DNA from: Vibrio sp. MedPE-SWchi | GTDB taxonomy: Bacteria; Pseudomonadota; Gammaproteobacteria; Enterobacterales; Vibrionaceae | Direction: 5' to 3' | Assembly: GCA_001874155.1 (NCBI GenBank) | Contig: MPDB01000016.1 | Span: 1 to 48,823, forward strand | Length of the DNA: 48,823 bases | Shown here: one piece after another, positions 27,115 to 36,306 of the stretch | How positions within the stretch are numbered: position 1 is the first letter of the stretch | Layout of the letters: each line of letters begins with the position of its first letter | Notes under the pieces: generated by a model | Told to the model about the DNA's origin: nothing | What the model saw: only the letters and a program-made list of their open reading frames with translations | Databases searched by the model: none | Made by a program: the position numbers and the translations under genes

Positions 27115-27283
27115 AGTTGGAGAAGGAGTTTGGCAAGCGTTTAGCGCTGCCTTAACATTAACCAACATAAATACTGTAGCGCATAAAATTACTGGTGACT
27201 ATTTATGTTTTAATTGTGAATAATAATTCCTGTCGGTAAGTCGTTAATTTCGATATAGGTCATATATAAATGTAACTAAGATT

Positions 27284-27772
27284 CTATATTTCATTAGTTA
27301 TGCGACATATGTCTGCAATGAGCGGATTGCAAAGAGAGATAAGGTCTTTGCAGTCCAATGCGATTCCTAGCACTGCATCACCACTGCTAATGGTAACGGT
27401 AGTTTCTGTTAGTAATTGAGCGTCAAAAATAATGGGCATAGCATTTTTAAGTAACAATGGGTTCACTGTTCCAGCTTGATAACCGGTTATCGCTTCGATG
27501 TCACTCATCGCAACACAGGTCATTCGGCGGCAGTCTAGTATGGCTCGTACACGTTTAGGATCGACATGTCTATCACCAGGTAAGCAAGCTAACGCGTATT
27601 GATTGCCCATATCACGTAAGACGATGCTTTTCACCATTTGAGAAGGGCGGACACCGCGTTGTTGGGCTGTCTCTTCTATGGTTCGGGTGGGGTGCTTTTG
27701 AGGCAGCAAGTGATAATCGACTTGCTGCGCATCCAAATGTTGGGTAACAGGAGTGATTAGCGTTTTACTCAT
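27284..27772 (-). CDS. YbaK/EbsC-family protein (possible aminoacyl-tRNA deacylase)
   Basis: A 162-residue protein. The YbaK fold is recognised by [10 protein letters not shown] with the conserved lysine near residue 48, [12 protein letters not shown] near 93-104, and [18 protein letters not shown] near 128-145. Members remove wrongly attached amino acids from tRNA (YbaK clears Cys-tRNA-Pro). Substrate of this one cannot be told; it is not a close match to E. coli YbaK. Its start overlaps the end of ygfZ by 8 bases, so it is translated with ygfZ. It is followed by a 230-base stretch and a terminator. Confidence 0.85.
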   Translation of the reverse strand: MSKTLITPVTQHLDAQQVDYHLLPQKHPTRTIEETAQQRGVRPSQMVKSIVLRDMGNQYALACLPGDRHVDPKRVRAILDCRRMTCVAMSDIEAITGYQAGTVNPLLLKNAMPIIFDAQLLTETTVTISSGDAVLGIALDCKDLISLCNPLIADICRITNEI

Positions 27773-28736
27773 CGTCTAACGAGTAAGGGAGAGCTTGTAG
27801 TGTCCAGTTGTGGTCAGGTTGCTCTTTAAGGCGAAGCGACGTGTCGCTATCGAGATCTTTGGAAGCGATAATCAGCCCAATCGCCTGACCGTTATCAAAT
27901 TGGTAATGACTGAGTAACTCGCCAGCAGAGCGCCAGTTTTCGCCTACCGCTCTCTCTAGGCTGATGCTTTCAAAAGAAGATAGGCTCTCAGAGGTTGTCC
28001 CTGAGACGATGTACATCACTCGTTTATTCATACCACGATATTTAGCGCGAGCCACCGTTTCTTGACCTGTGTAACAGCCTTTAGAGAAACTGATGCCGTC
28101 CAGTGCTTGTAGGTTCAGAGCTTGAGGGATATGAATACTCTGTTGTGATTTATCGACGTAAGGCAGCGCTGATTCGATATCAAAGCGTGTCCAAATCTCT
28201 TCGGTGACGGTTTGAGCATCACTGTTTGTCACGAGCTGTTTAGCCGACTCTGGTGTGACAAGCAGCAACCAACGCTGCTCATCTACCTTAATAGCAGAGC
28301 CCCCATCGATTGCTCTAACATCGCCGCGGTCACTGCTTAATGTATCAATCCAGGCTTGAGCTTCATTACCTATAGCGCCGAGAATAATATCTTGGCTTTG
28401 TTCTATCTCGACCTTGGCAAAAATGGCGTATTTTTTTAGTTCCGCAAGCTCTGCCTCGATGGCACTTAGTGGCTGAACCATGGCATAGCCATCATTGTGA
28501 TGACACAGGCGGAAAATGCTCCACACCTTGCCTTTCGCATCACAGTGAGCACCGTATGTTGACTGGTCATTACTTAAACCAACCACATCACAGGTAACTT
28601 GCCCCTGAAGGTAAGACTTTTTGTCATTACCATTCATGGTAATTGCTCCCCAAGAGCTTAAGTGAGTCAACATCAGTGATGGTAGCGAGCTCTCTGGAGA
28701 GATTGAAAGTGAGGTAAATTGTTGCTGCCAGTCCAT
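27765..28736 (-). CDS. ygfZ: Folate-binding iron-sulfur maintenance protein YgfZ
   Basis: A 323-residue protein of the glycine-cleavage T-protein superfamily. It has the family signature [17 protein letters not shown] near residues 225-241, with the cysteine of K-G-C-Y-x-G-Q-E. It uses tetrahydrofolate to help build or repair certain Fe-S enzymes, and in E. coli it is linked to MiaB activity. It overlaps the YbaK-family gene downstream and is divergent from sdhE; in many gammaproteobacteria ygfZ lies next to sdhE-ygfX as here. Confidence 0.95.
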   Translation of the reverse strand: MDWQQQFTSLSISPESSLPSLMLTHLSSWGAITMNGNDKKSYLQGQVTCDVVGLSNDQSTYGAHCDAKGKVWSIFRLCHHNDGYAMVQPLSAIEAELAELKKYAIFAKVEIEQSQDIILGAIGNEAQAWIDTLSSDRGDVRAIDGGSAIKVDEQRWLLLVTPESAKQLVTNSDAQTVTEEIWTRFDIESALPYVDKSQQSIHIPQALNLQALDGISFSKGCYTGQETVARAKYRGMNKRVMYIVSGTTSESLSSFESISLERAVGENWRSAGELLSHYQFDNGQAIGLIIASKDLDSDTSLRLKEQPDHNWTLQALPYSLDDE

Positions 28737-28834
28737 GTTATCGTCCTAAGTACATTGAGTAAGGGAGTATTCGCCTATGGTAATCGCTAAGGCTTACACA
28801 ATTCAAGGCGTGGCTTACTTTCCTTTATTTATAA

Positions 28835-28867
28835 GCGTTTGTTAGAGGTTAACAATACGCTTTTTTT
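28835..28867 (+). terminator. Orphan terminator between ygfZ and sdhE
   Basis: GCGTTTGTTA, loop GAGGT, TAACAATACGC (one bulged base) is followed by seven T on the plus strand. No plus-strand gene lies upstream; ygfZ is on the other strand. It would end an antisense or short RNA transcript, or act as a leader attenuator if a promoter exists upstream. Confidence 0.75.
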
Positions 28868-28957
28868 GATGGACGTAGAGGATTGTGACTCGGTTACTAG
28901 TTGTGGATCGGTGAGATTGGTACACTCGGGCTAGGATTACACAGTAGGGAACAATTC

Positions 28958-29218
28958 ATGTACACCACAGAACAAAAAGCACGAGTTAAGTGGGCATGCC
29001 GACGAGGGATGCTGGAACTTGATGTGGTTATTATGCCTTTTTTTGAAGAGTGCTTTGAATCGCTAAATAGCTCAGAACAACAAGACTTTGTCTCTTTGCT
29101 TGAGTGCGATGACCCAGATTTGTTTACATGGGTTATGGGGCATGGTCGCAGCGAAAACTTGGGTCATGCATCCATGGTAGACAAAATTGTCGCACACAAC
29201 CTCTCAAAGGTTCGTTAA
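28958..29218 (+). CDS. sdhE: FAD assembly factor SdhE
   Basis: An 86-residue protein that promotes covalent FAD attachment to succinate dehydrogenase and fumarate reductase. The RGxxE motif is intact (RRGMLELD near residues 14-21), followed by acidic helices. I chose the ATG at 28958 (MYTTEQKARVKWACRRGM) after AGGGA; an upstream in-frame ATG adds 19 residues not seen in the family. The ygfX frame starts inside its last codons. It is the classic sdhE-ygfX pair, divergent from ygfZ. Confidence 0.95.
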   Translation: MYTTEQKARVKWACRRGMLELDVVIMPFFEECFESLNSSEQQDFVSLLECDDPDLFTWVMGHGRSENLGHASMVDKIVAHNLSKVR

Positions 29219-29606
29219 CGCTTCGGTTAACCCTTCATTCAACGCGAGCGCCATCAATTTCAGCCTACTGTTATTGATGGTGATGTTCCTTATCAACTCT
29301 TCACTCTCTCTTTTTGCTTCTTCCGCCCTTATTCTTTTTTCTCTAATGGTGTTTCATCGATATCGATTCTTGCCCGAACCGTTACTTGGTGCGATCACTA
29401 TTAGTCGTGAAGGGGCGTTGGAATATCAAGGGAAAAAGCACCTGATTCAATGTGCATCGTTCAATACCGCTTTTATAGGCGTTATATTGACCTGTGCTGA
29501 TAATCGGCGATTGATGTTATGGCGAGACAGCGTGACGGACGATGAGTACCGTCGCTTGTTGGTTCAGCTTAGAAGTCTGAGTTCAATGCACGAGGCAGAG
29601 ATGTAA
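29187..29606 (+). CDS. ygfX: YgfX-family membrane protein
   Basis: About 139 residues. Two closely spaced membrane helices lie at about residues 25-58 (FSLLLLMVMFLINSSLSLFA, SSALILFSLMVFH), followed by a soluble domain. It fits YgfX (CptA), the partner of SdhE. In E. coli it was proposed as a toxin acting on FtsZ and MreB, while in Serratia it is linked to flavinylation and pigment; its role is unsettled. The start looks to be TTG at 29187, inside sdhE and overlapping by 32 bases, because no ATG or GTG precedes the first helix; the ribosome site is weak. Start confidence is low, identity moderate. Confidence 0.8.
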   Translation: MSHTTSQRFVNASVNPSFNASAINFSLLLLMVMFLINSSLSLFASSALILFSLMVFHRYRFLPEPLLGAITISREGALEYQGKKHLIQCASFNTAFIGVILTCADNRRLMLWRDSVTDDEYRRLLVQLRSLSSMHEAEM

Positions 29607-29618
29607 ACGCAGAGATGT

Positions 29619-29655
29619 AAAAAGAGCGCCAAATCTAAAACAAGGCGCTCTTTTC
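29619..29655. terminator. Bidirectional terminator between ygfX and nadB
   Basis: AAAGAGCGCC, a 13-base loop and GGCGCTCTTTT form a 10-bp stem with A and T runs on both sides, so it serves ygfX (plus) and nadB (minus). Confidence 0.9.
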
Positions 29656-29678
29656 GTTTCTATGAATAAAATCGGGAA

Positions 29679-31292
29679 TTATGGCTGTTCTTTCGGATCC
29701 AATATCGTTGGGCCGCTGTCTTCCGCGAGTTCAGGATAGTCTAACGTGTAGTGGAGGCCACGACTTTCTTTACGTCGCATTGCACTGCGCACCATAAGTT
29801 CAGCAACTTGCAATAAGTTACGCAGTTCTAACAGGTTATTAGACACCTTGAAGTAGCTGTAATATTCATGGGTTTCTTGCTGAAGCAATTGAATTCGGCG
29901 CAACGCTCTCTCTAAACGCTTGTCGGTACGAACAATACCAACGTAATCCCACATAAACAGGCGTAGCTCGTGCCAGTTATGTTGAATCACTACCTCTTCG
30001 TCAGAGTTGCTGACCTGACTTTCATCCCAAGCAGGAAGCGTTGGTGGAAGCTCTGCATCTTTAATCTGTTCAATGATGCTGTTTGCGGCAGACCATGCGT
30101 AGACAACACATTCCAGCAGTGAGTTTGAAGCCATTCGATTTGCGCCGTGAAGACCGGTATAGCTGACCTCGCCGATCGCATAAAGCTGTGAAAGATCCGT
30201 TTTACCCTTCTGGTCAACTATCACACCGCCACAGGTATAGTGTGCCGCTGGGACGATTGGGATAGGCTCTTTTGTCATATCAAAGCCTAAATCTTGTAGG
30301 CGCATATGAATGGTTGGGAAATGCTTCTCGATAAAGTCGGCAGATTTATGGCTGATATCTAGGTACATGCAGTCAGCACCGAGTCGCTTCATTTCGAAAT
30401 CTATCGCTCGAGCTACAACATCTCGTGGGGCCAGTTCACCGCGCTCATCAAAATCAGCCATAAAGCGTGAGCCGTCAGGGCGTCTTAGGTACGCACCTTC
30501 GCCACGTAAGGCTTCAGTTAATAGGAAGTTTCGAGCTTCTGGGTGGAATAGGCAGGTAGGGTGAAATTGGTTGAACTCGAGGTTTGCTACGCGGCACCCT
30601 GCGCGCCAAGCCATGGCGATACCATCACCGGAAGAGACATCTGGGTTGGAGGTATATTGATAAACCTTTGACGCGCCGCCCGTTGCTAAAACAACGAACT
30701 TACTGCGAACCGTTTCAACGTGTTCTTGGTTTCTATTCCAGATGTATGCCCCGACAATCTTATTTTGATCGCCGCCAATCTTGTCTTCTGTAATGAGGTC
30801 AAGCGTATTGTGACGTTCGAGGATTTCAATGTTCGGGTGGTTTTGTACATTCGCTTGCAGTGATGTCTGCATCGCCATGCCAGTCGCGTCTGCAGCGTGC
30901 AGGATACGACGATGACTATGGCCACCTTCACGAGTTAAGTGATAACGAGGCTTTTCATCGGTGTCATCATCTTCTCGATCAAAAGGGACGCCGCCATCGA
31001 TCAACCACTGAACACATTCTTTGGCGTTTTCAGCGATGAACCGCACGGTATCTTCTTCACAAATACCCGCGCCTGCAATTTGGGTGTCCTGCACGTGTGA
31101 TTCGATGCTATCAGACTCATCGAATACGGCAGCGATACCACCTTGAGCATAGTAAGTGGCCCCTTCGCTAATAGGTCCTTTACTCAGCAAAATGACTTTT
31201 CCATGCTCTGCAACACGCAAAGCTAAAGATAAGCCTGCTGCGCCACTTCCTACCACTAATACATCACATTGATGTTCACGGTTTGCGTTCAT
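29679..31292 (-). CDS. nadB: L-aspartate oxidase
   Basis: A 537-residue FAD enzyme that oxidises L-aspartate to iminoaspartate, the first step of NAD synthesis. It has the FAD loop [20 protein letters not shown] at residues 9-28, [13 protein letters not shown] near 45, HTCGG-type active-site region [12 protein letters not shown] near 350, and [12 protein letters not shown] near 382. It can pass electrons to oxygen or fumarate. It is divergent from rpoE, the same arrangement as in E. coli. An FNR-like box lies in the shared promoter region, 131 bases upstream of the start. Confidence 0.96.
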   Translation of the reverse strand: MNANREHQCDVLVVGSGAAGLSLALRVAEHGKVILLSKGPISEGATYYAQGGIAAVFDESDSIESHVQDTQIAGAGICEEDTVRFIAENAKECVQWLIDGGVPFDREDDDTDEKPRYHLTREGGHSHRRILHAADATGMAMQTSLQANVQNHPNIEILERHNTLDLITEDKIGGDQNKIVGAYIWNRNQEHVETVRSKFVVLATGGASKVYQYTSNPDVSSGDGIAMAWRAGCRVANLEFNQFHPTCLFHPEARNFLLTEALRGEGAYLRRPDGSRFMADFDERGELAPRDVVARAIDFEMKRLGADCMYLDISHKSADFIEKHFPTIHMRLQDLGFDMTKEPIPIVPAAHYTCGGVIVDQKGKTDLSQLYAIGEVSYTGLHGANRMASNSLLECVVYAWSAANSIIEQIKDAELPPTLPAWDESQVSNSDEEVVIQHNWHELRLFMWDYVGIVRTDKRLERALRRIQLLQQETHEYYSYFKVSNNLLELRNLLQVAELMVRSAMRRKESRGLHYTLDYPELAEDSGPTILDPKEQP

Positions 31293-31416
31293 AAAACTAT
31301 TAAATTCCCGAACTGTATAGAGTCATCCAACTCTTCACTTGAATGCGCTTTCTTGCGCCAGATTCTGCGTATCTTATCACTACACTAGATGCAAATCCTT
31401 GTAAATGCGATTGCAA

Positions 31417-31430
31417 TTGATGTACATCAG
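31417..31430. promoter_or_regulatory. FNR-like box
   Basis: TTGAT-GTAC-ATCAG matches the FNR consensus TTGAT-N4-ATCAA at 9 of 10 positions. TGATGTACATCA is a perfect 12-bp palindrome. It is centred about 131 bases before nadB and about 85 before the sigma-E promoter. Confidence 0.5.
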
Positions 31431-31507
31431 CTTCAATATTAAAATCAGACAAGTGACGAGTACATCACACTGTAATTGATTAATGTTTTTTCTTTTAAGA
31501 AAATTTT

Positions 31508-31535
31508 GAACTTTCTTTTCCTTACTGAGTCACAA
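31508..31535 (+). promoter_or_regulatory. Sigma-E-dependent promoter of rpoE
   Basis: TGAACTT (31508-31514) matches the sigma-E -35 GGAACTT at 6 of 7 positions. TCACA (31531-31535), 16 bases later, fits the loose -10 (TCnnA). Autoregulation of rpoE by sigma-E is established in relatives. Confidence 0.6.
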
Positions 31536-31634
31536 TAGTGCTCATGTAGACAGTGGTGTCAATACTACAATGTGCATCAATACTGCTTTCGCCTGTGAAG
31601 GTAAAAGCAAATAACAATAGGAGTACACGCTCGA

Positions 31635-32213
31635 ATGAACGAGCAGCTAACCGATCAAGTCTTGATTGAGCGAGTTCAGAGTGGAGATAAGCAAGCATTT
31701 AACCTATTGGTATTAAGATACCAAAACAAAGTATGCAATCTTATTTCTCGGTATGTGAGCAATTCCGGAGATGTCGCTGATGTGGCGCAAGAAGCGTTCA
31801 TCAAAGCGTATCGTGCTTTACCCACTTTTCGTGGAGAGAGTGCGTTTTATACATGGCTATACCGTATTGCTGTTAATACTGCTAAAAATCACATTGTTGC
31901 GCAGAGCCGAAGACCGCCAGCCACCGATGTTGATGCAGAAGACGCTGAATATTACGAAACAGGCAGTGCTTTAAAAGAAATATCGAACCCTGAGAACTTA
32001 ACGTTGTCCAAAGAATTGAAACAAGTAGTTTTTAGCGCGATAGAAGCATTACCTGAAGATTTAAAAACCGCGATGACTTTACGAGAGCTTGATGGCTTAA
32101 GTTATGAAGAAATCGCAGAAGTAATGGATTGCCCCGTAGGAACAATACGCTCGCGTATATTCCGTGCTCGTGAAGCGGTGGAAAAGAAAATAAAACCTCT
32201 TTTGCAACGCTAG
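31635..32213 (+). CDS. rpoE: RNA polymerase sigma factor sigma-E (RpoE)
   Basis: A 192-residue ECF sigma factor for envelope stress. Region 2 (FNLLVLRYQNKVCNLISRYV, then DVADVAQEAFIKAYRALPTF) is at about residues 20-70. Region 4 (LPEDLKTAMTLRELDGLSYE, then EIAEVMDCPVGTIRSRIFRA) is at about 135-178. It is almost the same length as the E. coli protein. It heads rpoE-rseA-rseB-rseC, with rseA starting 25 bases after the stop. RseA holds it at the membrane until misfolded outer-membrane proteins trigger proteolysis. Confidence 0.98.
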   Translation: MNEQLTDQVLIERVQSGDKQAFNLLVLRYQNKVCNLISRYVSNSGDVADVAQEAFIKAYRALPTFRGESAFYTWLYRIAVNTAKNHIVAQSRRPPATDVDAEDAEYYETGSALKEISNPENLTLSKELKQVVFSAIEALPEDLKTAMTLRELDGLSYEEIAEVMDCPVGTIRSRIFRAREAVEKKIKPLLQR

Positions 32214-32238
32214 TACTAGTAATTAAATGGTGAAAAGA

Positions 32239-32865
32239 ATGGCTGACCAAGAAAAACTTTCAGCACTCATGGATGGAGAAGTTGTCGATAAATCTCTGAT
32301 TTCAGAGATCGAAGTTGACCAAGAATCTCTAGATACCTGGAAGAATTATCATTTAATTGGTGATGTAATGCGTGGTGACACGCCGAAGGTAGAAGAGTGG
32401 AATATTGCTGAAAGTGTTGCATTAGCGCTAGAAAGTGAGCCAACGCATCGCTCAGTAGATAGCAGCAATACATCGAGCAACAATGTTTCAGAACTAGCAA
32501 CACAAAGAATCGAGGCTCAACCAACCCCGAAACAGGCTAAGCGCCATCTGCCTGAGTGGTTGACCCAATTTGGACAAGTCGCGGTCGCTGCATGCGTATC
32601 GCTGGCAGTAATACTTGGTGTGCAGCAATATGGCGGTGCAGAATCGTCATCTGTAGACCAACTGCCTGTATTACAAACGATTCCTTTAACAGGGAGTGTT
32701 GAACCCGTAAGCTTGAGCCGTGGTTCCGTTGAGAAACCTAACCAGAATGTGAACGTTCAAGAGCAGCGTCGCCGTGTTAATGCTATGCTTCTCGATTATG
32801 AGTTGCAGCTAAGGCTGAACAGTGAACGTTCAGATAGCGACACGATTGAATCGGTAATTGAATGA
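32239..32865 (+). CDS. rseA: Anti-sigma-E factor RseA
   Basis: About 208 residues. The cytosolic anti-sigma domain at the N-terminus (EKLSALMDGEVVD, then NYHLIGDVMRGDTPKVEEW) binds RpoE. One membrane helix follows at about 111-129 (FGQVAVAACVSLAVILGV), and then a periplasmic tail that RseB binds. Cleavage by DegS and RseP releases sigma-E. I prefer the ATG at 32239 (MADQEKLSALM), 5 bases after GGTGA; the ATG at 32227 is the alternative. The stop overlaps the rseB start (ATGA). Confidence 0.95.
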   Translation: MADQEKLSALMDGEVVDKSLISEIEVDQESLDTWKNYHLIGDVMRGDTPKVEEWNIAESVALALESEPTHRSVDSSNTSSNNVSELATQRIEAQPTPKQAKRHLPEWLTQFGQVAVAACVSLAVILGVQQYGGAESSSVDQLPVLQTIPLTGSVEPVSLSRGSVEKPNQNVNVQEQRRRVNAMLLDYELQLRLNSERSDSDTIESVIE

Positions 32866-33833
32866 AAAAAATCCTGATCAGTGCTCTGACGCTGCTCAGT
32901 TTGAATGTAAATAGTGCCTTTGCAGAGCCGTCGCCTGCAGAGGCCTTGTTGCATCAAATGAATGAAGCAAGTCAGCAGCTAAATTACGAACTTTCCTACA
33001 TCCTAATCAAAAAAAATAGCATTGAACCTTTGCTATATCGCCATGCACGCAATGAATCCCAACAACTTGCTCATCTTATCTACTTGAGTGGTCCTGTTCG
33101 TGAGGTGATCCGTCGTGGAGATGAGGTGAGTTATATCGAACCTGGTGTTGAACCATTTACTATCGAGTCCGGCAACATGGTGGCGCCGACCATCCCACTA
33201 TTAAATACAGATGTTGATTCGCTGAGTAGCAACTATGACTTTATCACCGTGGGCCGAGCTAGAGAAGCCGGGACCGCATGCCAAGTGATCAGAGTCGTGC
33301 CAAAAGATGGACTTCGGTATTCGTATGTTTTGTGGGTTGATGAAAAGAACAAGCTTCCATTAAGAGCTGATCTGGTTGATCGTGATGGAGAGGTTCTAGA
33401 GCAGTATCGTACTATCTCTTACTCGATTAATGATCAGGTTGAAGAGGTGTTGGTTGGTCTCAATGATGTTGAGCTACCCGAGGTTTTATCGCTACCAAAA
33501 GGCAATGTGAAACAGACGTTTTGGAGCATAGATTGGATCCCGAATGGGTTCGAACCTAAAGAGTTAAACCGCTACCGAATGGCGGTAACGGAACGTATGG
33601 TTGAAAGCCAGATGTACACTGACGGCTTGTTTACCTTTTCGGTCTATGTCTCTGATAGTGATGATAATTCATTGAAAGGTCAATTGGTTCGACAAGGCCG
33701 ACGTACCTTGCATAGTTTTGTAAAGGGGACATCTGAGGTGTCAATTGTTGGCGATATTCCGCCTGCGACCGCGAAGCGTATAGCGCAATCTATAACCTTT
33801 GATCAGAGTATGCGTGAGGCTGTCTCACAATGA
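32862..33833 (+). CDS. rseB: Sigma-E regulatory protein RseB
   Basis: A 323-residue periplasmic protein with a signal peptide (ILISALTLLSLNVNSAFA, cleaved after about residue 21). The large lipid-binding, LolA-like domain (about 25-215) is followed by a smaller C-terminal domain (about 225-318). It guards RseA from DegS-initiated cleavage and senses mislocalised lipopolysaccharide. Start overlaps the rseA stop by 4 bases and its own stop overlaps rseC, so the set is translationally coupled. Confidence 0.95.
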   Translation: MKKILISALTLLSLNVNSAFAEPSPAEALLHQMNEASQQLNYELSYILIKKNSIEPLLYRHARNESQQLAHLIYLSGPVREVIRRGDEVSYIEPGVEPFTIESGNMVAPTIPLLNTDVDSLSSNYDFITVGRAREAGTACQVIRVVPKDGLRYSYVLWVDEKNKLPLRADLVDRDGEVLEQYRTISYSINDQVEEVLVGLNDVELPEVLSLPKGNVKQTFWSIDWIPNGFEPKELNRYRMAVTERMVESQMYTDGLFTFSVYVSDSDDNSLKGQLVRQGRRTLHSFVKGTSEVSIVGDIPPATAKRIAQSITFDQSMREAVSQ

Positions 33834-34324
33834 TGACGGCCCTAGCGACGGTTTCTGCTGTCCATCCTCGTAAGAATGATTTTTTACTCGACCTCAGCTG
33901 CGAGCAGAAAACCAGCTGCTCAAGTTGCGCGTCTCAGAAAAGCTGCAGTACCGGAATAGTCAGTAAAGCTGTTGGAGCTAAGTCTCTATTTTGGAGTGTC
34001 GTCAGCGCCAAACCCATTAGTGCAGGGCAGGTGGTTGAAATAGGCTTTCCAGAAAAAACGCTGCTGCATTCAGCCGTCATTGTTTACATTCTTCCTCTTG
34101 TTTTCCTGATGCTTGGGGCTGGTTTGGCTCAATCTCTGTTTGTCCCATATCTTCAGCTTGGCGAGTTGAGTGTCATCGTAAGTGCCTTTTTTAGCGCTTA
34201 TATTGGTTTTCGAATTGCCAAACATAAAGCAGCTCAGTTAGAACAAGCCTCTGCGCAACAAGTGGTTTTGTTGCGTGTCCTCGGCGAGCCAATCATTCAA
34301 AGCTCAAATAAGGGTGCGAATTGA
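33830..34324 (+). CDS. rseC: RseC/MucC-like positive regulator protein
   Basis: A 164-residue inner-membrane protein. The N-terminal cytosolic part carries a cysteine cluster (CEQKTSCSSCASQKSC, four cysteines, near residues 23-38), the pattern shared with RseC and RnfB-linked proteins. Two membrane helices lie near 83-105 (AVIVYILPLVFLMLGAGLAQ) and 112-130. In E. coli it mildly raises sigma-E activity, and it is tied to SoxR reduction via Rsx. It is the last gene of the sigma-E operon; lepA begins 97 bases later. Confidence 0.93.
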   Translation: MMTALATVSAVHPRKNDFLLDLSCEQKTSCSSCASQKSCSTGIVSKAVGAKSLFWSVVSAKPISAGQVVEIGFPEKTLLHSAVIVYILPLVFLMLGAGLAQSLFVPYLQLGELSVIVSAFFSAYIGFRIAKHKAAQLEQASAQQVVLLRVLGEPIIQSSNKGAN

Positions 34325-34421
34325 GTAGAAATTGGGTAGAATCTGCCAACTTGATTGAATTGCAGCCCTAGGCCGCATTCATATTATCCCTTTTTGCAAC
34401 GAGTTTAGTCACCCCAAGCCT

Positions 34422-36215
34422 ATGAAGCACATTCGTAATTTTTCGATTATCGCCCATATCGACCACGGTAAGTCGACCTTATCAGACCGTCTAATCCAAG
34501 TTTGTGGTGGATTAAGCGAACGTGAAATGGACGCTCAAGTTCTCGATTCTATGGATATAGAACGTGAACGTGGTATCACCATCAAAGCTCAGAGTGTGAC
34601 ACTCGACTATAAAGCTAAAGACGGTGAAACTTACCAGCTTAACTTTATCGACACTCCTGGACACGTAGACTTCTCTTATGAAGTCTCTCGCTCTCTAGCC
34701 GCGTGTGAAGGTGCATTGTTAGTGGTTGATGCTGGTCAGGGCGTAGAAGCTCAAACACTCGCCAACTGTTACACCGCGATCGAAATGGATTTGGAAGTTG
34801 TGCCAATCTTAAACAAGATTGATTTACCAGCTGCTGATCCTGAGCGTGTCTCTGAAGAGATCGAAGAAATTGTTGGTATCGACGCAATGGAAGCAACGCG
34901 TTGTTCAGCAAAAACGGGTCTGGGTGTTGATGAGGTTCTAGAAACGATTGTTAAACAAATCCCACCACCGGAAGGTGATCCTGAAGCACCAACGCAAGCA
35001 CTTATTATCGACTCATGGTTTGATAACTACCTGGGTGTTGTCTCTCTGGTACGTATTAAAAATGGTACGTTGAAGAAGAATGACAAGATTAAGGTAATGA
35101 GTACTGATCAAGTTTGGGGTATTGACCGCATTGGTATCTTTACACCGAAACAAATCGATACGGATGTCTTGAATACGGGTGAAGTAGGTTGGGTCGTTTG
35201 TGGTATTAAAGACATTCTTGGCGCACCTGTTGGTGATACGTTAACGCTAGCAAAAGGTGGCAGTGAAGAGCGTCTACCTGGTTTCCAAAAAGTGAAGCCG
35301 CAGGTTTATGCGGGTCTATTCCCCGTCTCTTCTGATGACTATGAAAACTTCCGTGATGCGCTCGGAAAACTAAGCCTTAATGATGCATCACTGTTCTACG
35401 AGCCAGAGAGCTCGGCGGCACTTGGGTTTGGTTTCCGCTGTGGTTTCCTTGGGATGCTGCACATGGAGATCATCCAAGAGCGTCTTGAGCGTGAGTATGA
35501 TCTTGATCTCATCACGACCGCACCAACGGTAGTCTACGAAGTGGTGTTGAATAACGGTGATTTACTTTATGTAGATAGCCCAGCAAAACTACCGGCAGTT
35601 AATGATTTAGAAGAAATTCGTGAACCCATTGCTCGTTGTAACATCCTTGTCCCTGCTGATTACTTAGGTAACGTTATTACGCTATGTATTGAGAAGCGCG
35701 GTATTCAGGTTGATATGGTTTACCACGGTAACCAAGTTGCACTGACGTACGATGTTCCAATGTCTGAAGTAGTTTTAGATTTCTTTGACCGTTTGAAATC
35801 AACCTCACGTGGTTATGCGTCACTGGATTACAACTTCCACCGCTACGAAGCATCGAACATGGTTCGTGTGGATGTATTAATCAATGGTGACAGAGTAGAC
35901 GCATTGGCGATCATTACTCACCATGCCAATGCACAAGGTCGCGGTCGTCTGCTGGTTGAGAAAATGAAAGAGTTCATTCCTCGCCAAATGTTCGATATTG
36001 CGATTCAAGCAGCGATTGGCGGACACATTATTGCGCGTTCAACCGTTAAGCAGTTACGTAAAAACGTAATCGCGAAATGTTACGGTGGTGACATCAGTCG
36101 TAAGAAGAAACTGCTTAAGAAGCAGAAAGAAGGTAAGAAACGTATGAAGCAGATCGGTAACGTTGAGCTGCCTCAAGAAGCATTCTTAGCCATTCTTCAT
36201 GTAGGCAAAGATTAA
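34422..36215 (+). CDS. lepA: Elongation factor 4 (LepA)
   Basis: A 597-residue translational GTPase. G motifs: AHIDHGKST near residue 11-19, the switch GITIKAQ near 50, [12 protein letters not shown] near 77-88, and NKIDLP near 131. EF-G-like domains II, III and V follow, with the LepA-specific C-terminal domain ([20 protein letters not shown]) that ends the protein. It binds ribosomes and affects initiation and back-translocation. It is full length and, as in E. coli, lies directly upstream of lepB. It may share a message with the sigma-E genes or start from its own promoter. Confidence 0.98.
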   Translation: MKHIRNFSIIAHIDHGKSTLSDRLIQVCGGLSEREMDAQVLDSMDIERERGITIKAQSVTLDYKAKDGETYQLNFIDTPGHVDFSYEVSRSLAACEGALLVVDAGQGVEAQTLANCYTAIEMDLEVVPILNKIDLPAADPERVSEEIEEIVGIDAMEATRCSAKTGLGVDEVLETIVKQIPPPEGDPEAPTQALIIDSWFDNYLGVVSLVRIKNGTLKKNDKIKVMSTDQVWGIDRIGIFTPKQIDTDVLNTGEVGWVVCGIKDILGAPVGDTLTLAKGGSEERLPGFQKVKPQVYAGLFPVSSDDYENFRDALGKLSLNDASLFYEPESSAALGFGFRCGFLGMLHMEIIQERLEREYDLDLITTAPTVVYEVVLNNGDLLYVDSPAKLPAVNDLEEIREPIARCNILVPADYLGNVITLCIEKRGIQVDMVYHGNQVALTYDVPMSEVVLDFFDRLKSTSRGYASLDYNFHRYEASNMVRVDVLINGDRVDALAIITHHANAQGRGRLLVEKMKEFIPRQMFDIAIQAAIGGHIIARSTVKQLRKNVIAKCYGGDISRKKKLLKKQKEGKKRMKQIGNVELPQEAFLAILHVGKD

Positions 36216-36252
36216 TACACTGAGCTTTTGATTGCTTGGATGTAACACTATT

Positions 36253-36286
36253 AAGTGAAAGGGTTTCGGCTCTTTCACTTTCGTAT
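36253..36286 (+). other. Hairpin between lepA and lepB
   Basis: AAGTGAAAG, a 10-base loop and CTTTCACTT form a perfect 9-bp stem, followed by TCGTATTTTTTAG. The T run is delayed by four bases, so it may be only a partial terminator or a message-stability element in the 91-base gap. Confidence 0.55.
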
Positions 36287-36306
36287 TTTTTAGATAAGGG
36301 AAGCTA

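Larger units (their letters stand above)
26700..27283. other. 584-base gap between ytfK and the YbaK-family gene
   Basis: No convincing protein gene. Contents: the ytfK promoter side; a strong hairpin at 26901-26931 (CAATTTTTCCA / TGGAAAATTG); a minus-strand terminator at 27023-27050; and a compound hairpin at 27074-27114. A 17-codon plus-strand frame with a GAGGGG site (26783-26836) and a 67-codon minus-strand frame (26893-27096) look accidental. A small RNA on the minus strand is possible. Confidence 0.5.
31293..31634. promoter_or_regulatory. nadB-rpoE divergent control region
   Basis: The 342-base gap contains no gene. It is A/T-rich and holds an FNR-like palindrome at 31417-31430 (TTGAT-GTAC-ATCAG) and a sigma-E-type promoter at 31508-31535. 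A second, weaker palindrome (GTGACGAGTACATCAC, 31454-31469 area) repeats part of the FNR-like word. No classical NadR box was seen. Confidence 0.5.

Noticed and set aside
27120..27180. GCGTTTAGCGCTGCC stretch considered as an integron attC remnant
   Set aside because: The paired boxes and the typical conserved ends of Vibrio attC repeats are not present, and no cassettes or integrase lie nearby.
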